Part shown: piece after piece, positions 57,521-64,000 of the stretch
Layout: each line of letters starts with the position of its first letter
How positions within the stretch are numbered: the first letter of the stretch is position 1
NCBI RefSeq assembly: GCF_005845215.1
Contig: NZ_SPHO01000002.1
Span: 310,001 to 374,000 of the forward strand
From: Clostridium sp. 1001271st1 H5
GTDB lineage: Bacteria; Bacillota; Clostridia; Lachnospirales; Lachnospiraceae
Reading direction: 5' to 3'
DNA: 64,000 bases
Notes under the pieces: generated by a model
The model's input: only the letters and a program-made list of their open reading frames with translations
What the model was told of the DNA's origin: nothing
The model's database searches: none
Program-made: the position numbers and the translations under genes

Positions 57521-59584
57521 CTATATTGTAATGGTAGTCATGAGCAGGTCTTCCGGCGCGCTGCTGGTGCCCATGTAAATCTCATATTCCATGTGCTCTG
57601 TCTCAAAGGCATCTGTCTCTTCATTAAACCATGCCAGTTCATCCACGGGACAGGAGATGATGACGGTTCTCTTTTCGCTTTGCTGGAGGCTGACCCGCTT
57701 AAATCCTTTTAATGTCCTGACAGGACGGTCCACCTTTGACTGTGAAAAGCCCACATACATCTGCAGGACCTCTGTTCCCTCCCTGTCCCCGGTGTTCTTC
57801 ACATCGCAGCAGGCGTATACCAGGCCGCCGGCTGTCCAGGCTTTTATATGGTCCGCTGAAAAGGTGGTATAGGACAATCCGAATCCGTAGGGAACAGCGG
57901 GACGTATGCCCTCCTTGTCCAGTTTCCGGTATCCATGGTAATAGTCATAATACTGGCTGGTTCCGTTCCAGTCCACGGCCGGAAGCTGGTCCTCCCGTTC
58001 CGGTATGACAAAGGGCAGCTTTCCGCTGGGATTTACATCCCCGTAAATGATTTCCCCCAGGGCTGTTCCGCCTTCCATGCCCGGGTAATATCCCATGAGA
58101 ATGGATGATACAGAGTCCTTCCAGCTGTCCAGCATAATCATGTTGCCTCCAATAAGGACCGCCACGGAGTTTTTATTGGCAGGACCGGCTGCCTCAATCA
58201 GTTTCCGGTCTGCGTCGTGAAGTCCCAGTCCGTTCCTCCTGTCACCGCCCACTGCCCCGGTGTATACATCCTTCTTGTCCTCAGCCACATACTCGCCTTC
58301 ATCGTTAAAATCGTATCCCACCACAAAGATAACTGCATCAGCCTCCTCTGCCAGGCGCCGGCTGTGCTCCAGATTGCTGCCCTCATAGCAGATGACCTCT
58401 GTTTTCGGGGATGCCGCGGCAATTCCCCGGACCGCTGTGACCACATAGGGAGGGTATACCTGGCTGGAGCCCCTGTCACCTGTATTTTCCTTCTGGGCCA
58501 GCCGTCCCAGGACAACCACCTGCCTGGTGGATTTTTTGTCCAGGGGAAGCACATGGTTCTGGTTCTTAATCAGGGTGATTCCCTCCCTGGCAGATTCCAG
58601 GGCAAGCCTTGTGTGATTCCTGCATCCAATCACACTGGGCCTTACATGCTCCTTTTTATCTTCAAATGCCAATAGGGTGCGGACGATACGAAGGGCGGCA
58701 TCGTCAATCCTGTCTTCATCCACCAGGCCTTCCTTGACCGCGTTTACCAGGTTCTGGCCGAAGTATTTGGTGACGCACATCTCCATGGTCTGTCCTCCGT
58801 TGGCAGCTTCCGCCGTATCCTTTACGCCCCAAACGAAATCGCTCATAATAAAGCCGTCAAAGCCCCACTCCTCCTTCAGGACCCGGTTCAACAGATATCC
58901 GTTGTGGCCGCACATGGTACCCTTGTAAAGATTATAGGAACTCATGACTGCCCCGGCTCCCTGGTCAATGCATTTTTTAAAATGGGGAAGGAAGACCTCC
59001 CGCTCCGTCCTCTTGGTGCAGTCCACATTTACCTTGAAACGGGCGTTTTCCATCTGGTTGAAGGCAAAATGCTTGACACATGCAATGACGCCCTTTTTCT
59101 GTATGCCCCGCACAAGGGCAGCGCCCATCTCGCCCAGATGGAAGGAGTCTTCGCCGTATGTTTCCTGGCTTCTGCCCCAGCCCGGGTTGTAGGGAAGGTT
59201 GATGCACACGCCGGCGGACAGGTTTCCGCCGTAGGCCAGGACCTCCTCTGCCATGGCAGCGCCGATTTCTTCCTCCAAGTCAATGTCAAAGGCAGCGCCC
59301 CGCAGCATGGACACCGGAAAACAGGTGCTTTTGCCGTTGCCGCAGACAACGCCCCTTGGACCGTCGCAGAAAAGGACGGCGGGGATTCCCTTTTCCGGGA
59401 TACCTCCCGCGGGATAGGGAAACTGATTATAGTGCTCTTTTGTTTTCTTCTTGATTGCTCCCCTTACTTCCTCGAACGTCATGGAACCGCTCATTAAGGA
59501 GACCTTTTCTTCCAGGGTTAAGGAATCCACGATGTGCCGGGCCCTGTCCGTGCAGGCCAGCCTTTCTTCCTTGCTGTAATCCAT
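57521..59584 (-). CDS. GH3 family beta-glucosidase
   Basis: Cytoplasmic glycosidase (no signal peptide seen) that should release glucose, or xylose, from imported beta-glycosides. The N-terminal barrel has LTLEEKVSLMSGS, CDGPRGV and the nucleophile Asp in GFDGFIMSDFVWG. The second domain contains EGITLIKNQNHVLPLD and VIFVVGYDFNDEGE, and the C-terminal fibronectin-III-like domain begins near residue 590. At 687 residues it is typical. The ATG overlaps the regulator's stop by one base, and GGAGGAACAGG precedes it. It lies in one operon with the regulator and the transporter. Confidence 0.92.
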   Translation of the reverse strand: MDYSKEERLACTDRARHIVDSLTLEEKVSLMSGSMTFEEVRGAIKKKTKEHYNQFPYPAGGIPEKGIPAVLFCDGPRGVVCGNGKSTCFPVSMLRGAAFDIDLEEEIGAAMAEEVLAYGGNLSAGVCINLPYNPGWGRSQETYGEDSFHLGEMGAALVRGIQKKGVIACVKHFAFNQMENARFKVNVDCTKRTEREVFLPHFKKCIDQGAGAVMSSYNLYKGTMCGHNGYLLNRVLKEEWGFDGFIMSDFVWGVKDTAEAANGGQTMEMCVTKYFGQNLVNAVKEGLVDEDRIDDAALRIVRTLLAFEDKKEHVRPSVIGCRNHTRLALESAREGITLIKNQNHVLPLDKKSTRQVVVLGRLAQKENTGDRGSSQVYPPYVVTAVRGIAAASPKTEVICYEGSNLEHSRRLAEEADAVIFVVGYDFNDEGEYVAEDKKDVYTGAVGGDRRNGLGLHDADRKLIEAAGPANKNSVAVLIGGNMIMLDSWKDSVSSILMGYYPGMEGGTALGEIIYGDVNPSGKLPFVIPEREDQLPAVDWNGTSQYYDYYHGYRKLDKEGIRPAVPYGFGLSYTTFSADHIKAWTAGGLVYACCDVKNTGDREGTEVLQMYVGFSQSKVDRPVRTLKGFKRVSLQQSEKRTVIISCPVDELAWFNEETDAFETEHMEYEIYMGTSSAPEDLLMTTITI

Positions 59585-60510
59585 TATTCCTGTTCCTCCA
59601 GTATTTCCAATATTATTGTCTCAGCCTCATATTCTTCAAAGTCCAGATAGCCTTTCAGGACGCCGCTGTCCCTCTGTTCAATGCCTTTCTGCCGGTATTC
59701 CCTGGGAGTCAGTCCTGTGTTCTGGCGGAAAATCCGGTAAAATGTGTTTTCAGAGCCAAATCCGCATTCATCTATGATACAGTTCATGTTTTTCTCCGTG
59801 TGTTTGAGAAGCTTCTTGGCCTTATCCACCTTCAGCGTGTCAACCATATCCTTTACCGACATGCCCACATGGTTTTTAAGATAACGGTGCACGGTTTTGC
59901 TGCTCATACCAATTTCCCTGCACAGGTGCGTTAAGACGTCCCGGTCCTCCACATGTTCCCTGAGATAGTCGATGATATCCATCAGCAGGGTAATGTCATG
60001 GTCGGACTGTTCGGTCTGGATGCTCATGTCATACTCTGCGTATTCAAACAGGTCGGCAATCAGGGCATATACCTCGGCCCGCACACGGTAGTATGTTTTT
60101 TCGTCCTTTTTAAGGGAACCCAGCACGATTCCTGCTGCTCTTCTGACAAAATGCAGATACCCGCCTTTCACGGGCAGTTCATCGGTCACACTGTTTAAAT
60201 AGAAGCGGTAGAAGACGGACTCACCCTTTTCGTTTTTAAACAATGCAGGGTCCAGCTGAAGGACCATGCAAAGGTTGTCACCCTGTTCGCACTGGATTTC
60301 ATGAACCACCTTGGAATTGATTAATATGATATCGTTCTTTTTAAGGACCAGTACCCTGGAGTTGACCCTGACCGTGATGCTTCCTTTCAGAACTGCCAGC
60401 AGTTCATATTCGTAGTGCCAGTGAAAGCTGCTGCTCTGGATGGATGCCACAAATGCATTGACCGGATATTTCGTTTCAAATTCCACTGTTTCAAAAATAT
60501 ATGAGCTCAT
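59584..60510 (-). CDS. AraC-family regulator of the beta-glucoside operon
   Basis: An N-terminal cupin-like sensing domain (residues about 15–100, with SSFHWHYEYELLAVLKGS) is joined to two C-terminal AraC helix-turn-helix motifs (LTHLCREIGMSSKTVHRYLKNH; IIDECGFGSENTFYRIFRQ). At 308 residues it is full length. It is the first gene of its operon and so probably regulates itself together with the GH3 and transporter genes. A perfect palindrome lies just upstream at 60532–60545. Confidence 0.9.
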   Translation of the reverse strand: MSSYIFETVEFETKYPVNAFVASIQSSSFHWHYEYELLAVLKGSITVRVNSRVLVLKKNDIILINSKVVHEIQCEQGDNLCMVLQLDPALFKNEKGESVFYRFYLNSVTDELPVKGGYLHFVRRAAGIVLGSLKKDEKTYYRVRAEVYALIADLFEYAEYDMSIQTEQSDHDITLLMDIIDYLREHVEDRDVLTHLCREIGMSSKTVHRYLKNHVGMSVKDMVDTLKVDKAKKLLKHTEKNMNCIIDECGFGSENTFYRIFRQNTGLTPREYRQKGIEQRDSGVLKGYLDFEEYEAETIILEILEEQE

Positions 60511-60531
60511 GATTCATTCCTTTGTGTGCCT

Positions 60532-60545
60532 TGTAAATATTTACA
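60532..60545. promoter_or_regulatory. Perfect 14-base palindrome at the AraC operon start point
   Basis: TGTAAATATTTACA is fully symmetric. A minus-strand TATAAT lies at 60551–60556, so the palindrome falls at the expected transcription start and before the ribosome site. This is a typical place for a repressor. The 289-base gap 60511–60799 otherwise shows no gene. Confidence 0.55.
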
Positions 60546-60799
60546 GGATTATTATAGCGCTTTTTCAGAAGCGTTGTTGTCATTTTCGCGTTTCTTTACT
60601 GTCATATCAGGACATTCTGGCATGATGATGCCCGGATTGCGGATATGGTTTGTACATTATATACAAAGCGGGGAATAGGGCCGGTCCGCCATTTCTCCTG
60701 TCATAAACAACCAAATCTTTACATACCCTAGAAGTAGCTGAAACGGCAGCTTCCCGTTTCGACTAAATGTGATGGGATAAGAGTGTGGAGGGGTTGTGG

Positions 60800-61948
60800 A
60801 TGAACGAGAAGTACGTGGAAGCCTTAGAACAGTATGATATGGAAGTAAGAGCCGTGAGAAAAGGCCGCGGCTCCTGGATTTGCGAGACAGACCAGGGCTG
60901 CAGGCTTTTAAAGGAATACCGTGGGACAGCCAGGCGTCTGGAGTTTGAGGACGAGGTCCTGGGACGGCTGGATACCAGGGGAAGCCTGAGGGCTGACCGG
61001 TACCTGAGAAACAGGGAAGGCGGCCTGATGACCGTGACCAGCGACGGCACCAGATACATATTAAAGGACTGGTTTTTGGACCGGGAATGCAATATAAAAG
61101 ACGGATATGAAATACGCCAGGCCCTGTCCAGGCTGGCCATGCTGCACAGTCAGCTGCGAACGATTGAGTTTAAGGAGGAGTGGAGCATGGGCTCCATTCT
61201 CTCCGGCCCTTTGGAAGAAGAGCTGGAGCGCCATAACCGGGAAATGCAGCGGGCCAGGAACTATATCAGGTCCAAACGCAAAAAATCGGAATTTGAGCTG
61301 TGCGTTATCGGCAGCTATCAAATGTTTTACGACCAGGCCCTGGAAGCAGTACAGGGCATACGGGAGCTGTGGCCCGGCGCTGCCGGACTTCCGGCAGAGG
61401 GCGGCGGACAGTACGAAAGCGGACAGTACGAAAGCGGGCAGTACGGTGCCGGGAAATGCCTGAAGCTGGGGCAATACCAGGAGGACCAGGATGCCCTGGA
61501 AGCAGCGGAGGTCCAGCCGCCTGTCAAACAGGACAGGAAGCCCCTGTACCTGTGCCATGGGGACCTGGACCAGCACCATGTGCTCATGGGAGGCGGCTAT
61601 ACGGCCATCATTGAGTACAACCGGATGCACTTGGGAATACAGATATCGGACCTGTACCGGTTCATGCGCAAGGTTATGGAGAAGCACGGGTGGAATCTGG
61701 ACCTGGGCCTGTCCATGCTGGATTCCTATGAAAGGGTGCTGCCCATGGAGCCGAAGGAGAGGGTGTGTCTGTACTACCTGTTCCTTTATCCTGAAAAATA
61801 CTGGAAACAGCTGAACTTTTACTACAACGCCAACAAGGCCTGGATACCGGCCCGCAACACAGATAAACTGCGGGGTCTGGAGGAACAGCAGCAGGCCAGG
61901 AACAGCTTCCTGAGACGCCTGAAAGCGGACTGCGAAGGCTGTGTCTGA
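60800..61948 (+). CDS. CotS-family spore coat protein with a degenerate kinase motif
   Basis: Related to CotS/CotI spore coat proteins, which share the aminoglycoside/choline kinase fold. CHGDLDQHHVLMGGG holds the catalytic-loop Asp, but the metal-binding Asn seen in active kinases is replaced, and the later Asp of the usual IDF/IDW motif is Glu in IIEYNR. Catalysis is therefore doubtful. A low-complexity insert near residues 200–230 contains three five-residue repeats (GQYES, GQYES, GQYGA). The ATG at 60800 follows GGAGGGG; a GTG at 60785 is less likely. At 382 residues it is slightly long because of the insert. It marks the organism as a spore former. Confidence 0.82.
   Translation: MNEKYVEALEQYDMEVRAVRKGRGSWICETDQGCRLLKEYRGTARRLEFEDEVLGRLDTRGSLRADRYLRNREGGLMTVTSDGTRYILKDWFLDRECNIKDGYEIRQALSRLAMLHSQLRTIEFKEEWSMGSILSGPLEEELERHNREMQRARNYIRSKRKKSEFELCVIGSYQMFYDQALEAVQGIRELWPGAAGLPAEGGGQYESGQYESGQYGAGKCLKLGQYQEDQDALEAAEVQPPVKQDRKPLYLCHGDLDQHHVLMGGGYTAIIEYNRMHLGIQISDLYRFMRKVMEKHGWNLDLGLSMLDSYERVLPMEPKERVCLYYLFLYPEKYWKQLNFYYNANKAWIPARNTDKLRGLEEQQQARNSFLRRLKADCEGCV
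61406..61450 (+). repeat. Three 15-base tandem repeats inside the CotS-like gene
   Basis: The units begin at 61406, 61421 and 61436. The first two are identical (GGACAGTACGAAAGC) and the third has diverged. Each encodes five residues, so the frame is kept. Confidence 0.85.
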
Positions 61949-62102
61949 CGAAAAATAATGGAGGGTTGTACTTCCTTTTTCTGGTTTGATATAGTATAAT
62001 CTTAATCAGAAAATACGCTGCGGACCGGCCTGTTACGGCAGCGCCACAGCGGGAATGCCGGCATGTCATGCAGGGAATATCACATTCAGGAGGGAGTATA
62101 AA

Positions 62103-63839
62103 ATGAAAGATTACATGAAGATATACCAGGAATGGTTATCAAACCCCTATTTTGATGAGGACACAAAAGCAGAACTTCGCGCCATTGAAGGCGACGAGAA
62201 TGAGATTAAAGAGCGTTTTTATATGGATCTGGAGTTCGGAACAGCAGGACTGCGCGGTGTCATCGGCGCCGGCATCAACCGGATGAATATCTATGTGGTG
62301 AGACGCGCCACCCAGGGCCTTGCCAACTACATTATCAAGCAGGGCGGAGCAGATAAGGGGGTGGCCATTGCATACGACTCCCGCCATATGTCGCCGGAAT
62401 TTGCCATGGAGGCAGCCATGACCCTGGCAGCCAACGGCATCAAGGCATATAAGTTTGAGTCCCTGCGCCCCACTCCCGAGCTGTCCTTTGCAGTGCGCGA
62501 ACTGGGATGCATTGCCGGCATCAACATTACGGCCAGCCATAATCCGCCTGAGTACAACGGATACAAGGTATACTGGGAGGACGGCGCCCAGTTCACGCCG
62601 CCTCATGACAAGGGCGTGACAGAGGAAGTTCTGGCCATAGAGGACCTGTCCACGGTAAAGACCACAGACCAGGCATCTGCTGCTGCGGCAGGCAAGTACG
62701 AGGTCATCGGCAAGGAAATCGACGATAAGTACATTGCCCAGGTCAAGGCCCAGGTGGTGAACCAGAAGGCCATTGATGAGATGCAGGACCAGATTAGCAT
62801 TGTGTACACCCCGCTTCACGGCACAGGCAACATCCCGGCCAGAAGAGTGATGGAGGAACTGGGCTTTACCCATGTATATGTAGTACCTGAGCAGGAACTG
62901 CCGGACGGCGACTTCCCCACGGTGAGCTATCCCAACCCGGAAGCAGCGGAAGCATTTGCCCTTGGCCTTAAGCTGGCCCGGGAAAAGAATGCGGACTTGG
63001 TTCTGGCTACAGACCCGGATGCGGACCGGCTGGGCGTATATGTGAAGGATGCCGGGTCAGGGGAATACATTCCGCTGACAGGCAACATGTCCGGCTCTCT
63101 TTTGTGCGAATACGTGCTGAGCCAGAAAAAGGCGGCAGGCATGATTCCGGAGGACGGCCAGGTTATCAAATCCATTGTTTCCACCAACCTGATTGATGCA
63201 GTGGCAAAGGAATACGGCTGTGAGCTGATTGAAGTGCTGACCGGTTTCAAGTGGATTGGGCAGCAGGTATTAAAGAACGAGAAGACAGGCCATGGCACCT
63301 ATCTCTTCGGTATGGAGGAGAGCTACGGATGCCTGATTGGCACTTATGCCCGTGACAAGGACGCTATTTCCGCTACAGCAGCCCTTTGCGAGGCAGCTGC
63401 TTACTACAAGCAGAAGGGCATGACCCTGTGGGATGCCATGGTTGCCATGTATGAGAAGTACGGCTATTACAAGGATGCTGTTAAGTCCATCGGCTTATCC
63501 GGTATTGAGGGCCTGGCTAAGATTCAGTCCATCATGGAGACGCTGAGAAACAACACGCCGGAAGAGGTAGGCGGCTACAAGGTAGTATCCGCCAGGGACT
63601 ATAAGCTGGATACCATAAAGGATATGGCAACCCAGGAAGTAAAACCCACAGGCCTTCCGTCCTCCAATGTGCTGTATTATGATTTAAACGACGGCGCCTG
63701 GATTTGCGTAAGACCGTCCGGCACAGAGCCTAAGATTAAGTTCTACTACGGTATCAAGGGCAGCTCCATGGAGGATGCCGACGCCAGGTCTGAGGCGCTG
63801 GGCGCAGCTGTGATGGCCATGGTGGATAAGATGATGTAG
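62103..63839 (+). CDS. pgcA: Phosphoglucomutase/phosphomannomutase
   Basis: Alpha-D-phosphohexomutase that interconverts glucose 1- and 6-phosphate, supplying UDP-glucose and glycogen or envelope synthesis. The phosphoserine loop is ITASHNPPEYNGYKVY, the metal loop DPDADRLGVYV, the sugar loop GMEESYG and the phosphate-binding RPSGTEPKIKFYYG near the end. The ATG at 62103 follows AGGAGGGAG; upstream in-frame codons lack a site. At 578 residues it is the length of Gram-positive PgcA. The stop is at 63839. Confidence 0.95.
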   Translation: MKDYMKIYQEWLSNPYFDEDTKAELRAIEGDENEIKERFYMDLEFGTAGLRGVIGAGINRMNIYVVRRATQGLANYIIKQGGADKGVAIAYDSRHMSPEFAMEAAMTLAANGIKAYKFESLRPTPELSFAVRELGCIAGINITASHNPPEYNGYKVYWEDGAQFTPPHDKGVTEEVLAIEDLSTVKTTDQASAAAAGKYEVIGKEIDDKYIAQVKAQVVNQKAIDEMQDQISIVYTPLHGTGNIPARRVMEELGFTHVYVVPEQELPDGDFPTVSYPNPEAAEAFALGLKLAREKNADLVLATDPDADRLGVYVKDAGSGEYIPLTGNMSGSLLCEYVLSQKKAAGMIPEDGQVIKSIVSTNLIDAVAKEYGCELIEVLTGFKWIGQQVLKNEKTGHGTYLFGMEESYGCLIGTYARDKDAISATAALCEAAAYYKQKGMTLWDAMVAMYEKYGYYKDAVKSIGLSGIEGLAKIQSIMETLRNNTPEEVGGYKVVSARDYKLDTIKDMATQEVKPTGLPSSNVLYYDLNDGAWICVRPSGTEPKIKFYYGIKGSSMEDADARSEALGAAVMAMVDKMM

Positions 63840-64000
63840 GGCATCATTGCCTGTAAAGGCACCATGAACGTAGTGCGAGCGAAACGTGAAAGTATTGAGA
63901 AGGAACCAGAACCATGAAGGCATAACAAAATAGTTATGACAGAATTATAAAAAGGGCTGCCGCCCGGTGAACGCAGGCCATCCGCATGCAGATACAGCTG
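63840..64000. other. Non-coding end of window
   Basis: The last 161 bases hold no recognisable gene. A small TGCC/GGCA hairpin near 63850 lacks a T run. An AT-rich TTATAAAAA stretch near 63943 could be part of the next gene's promoter, but this is not supported further. Confidence 0.5.

Overview
The window looks like a chromosome segment of a spore-forming, anaerobic gut Lachnospiraceae, most like the Enterocloster / former Clostridium bolteae–clostridioforme group. This is an inference from a type III glutamine synthetase, a CotS-family spore coat protein, choline-binding-type cell-wall repeats, ferredoxin-dependent 2-oxoacid oxidoreductase, YesM/YesN-type sugar sensing and strong AGGAGG ribosome sites. 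No tRNA, rRNA, CRISPR array, prophage or insertion sequence was recognised.

Layout. 0–0.6 kb: 3' end of a type III glutamine synthetase. 0.7–6.7 kb: cell-envelope block with a LicC–LicA-like fusion (phosphocholine activation, with an added N-terminal winged helix), two exported proteins built of choline-binding-type repeats (one a GH25 lysozyme) and a polysaccharide deacetylase. 6.7–12.4 kb: housekeeping genes rarA, rho (with a long Gln/Asn/Ser-rich insertion), mscL, a Sua5-type tRNA t6A enzyme and a FadR-type regulator. 12.7–15.7 kb: a GlpA-like dehydrogenase / FAD oxidoreductase / DUF1667 electron-transfer operon. 15.9–18.9 kb: dCMP deaminase, a B12-binding radical SAM protein and endonuclease III.

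18.9–31.3 kb: a regulated uptake and catabolic locus. On the minus strand lie a cyclase-family hydrolase, a membrane-anchored sugar-binding protein, a YesM kinase and a YesN regulator. Divergently on the plus strand lie an amidohydrolase, a ribose-type ABC importer (binding lipoprotein, double ATPase, two permeases) and a LarA-family racemase. 31.3–36.9 kb: a long hairpin, a DnaQ-like exonuclease, a 36-residue membrane peptide, a VanW/YoaR protein, a half-length AIR-synthase/HypE-like protein, an AsnC regulator with an aminotransferase, and trmL.

37.0–56.0 kb is the most unusual part: two divergent eight-gene operons around a LysR regulator, closed at both ends by terminators and visibly more AT-rich in samples than the flanks. 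The minus operon encodes an ornithine-cyclodeaminase-family dehydrogenase, two-subunit aconitase X, a TRAP transporter and a HyuA/HyuB hydantoinase/oxoprolinase. The plus operon encodes a ferredoxin-type 2-oxoacid oxidoreductase (KorDABC), a succinyl-CoA-synthetase-like ligase (SucCD), a second LarA homologue and a malic enzyme. Together they read as a self-contained route that imports a small carboxylate or cyclic amino acid, dehydrates, reduces and ring-opens it, and oxidises the resulting 2-oxo and hydroxy acids with ATP formation at the CoA-ligase step. The substrate cannot be read from sequence.

56.2–60.5 kb: a beta-glucoside operon (AraC regulator, GH3 glycosidase, GPH symporter). 60.8–63.8 kb: a CotS-like protein with a degenerate kinase motif, then phosphoglucomutase/phosphomannomutase.
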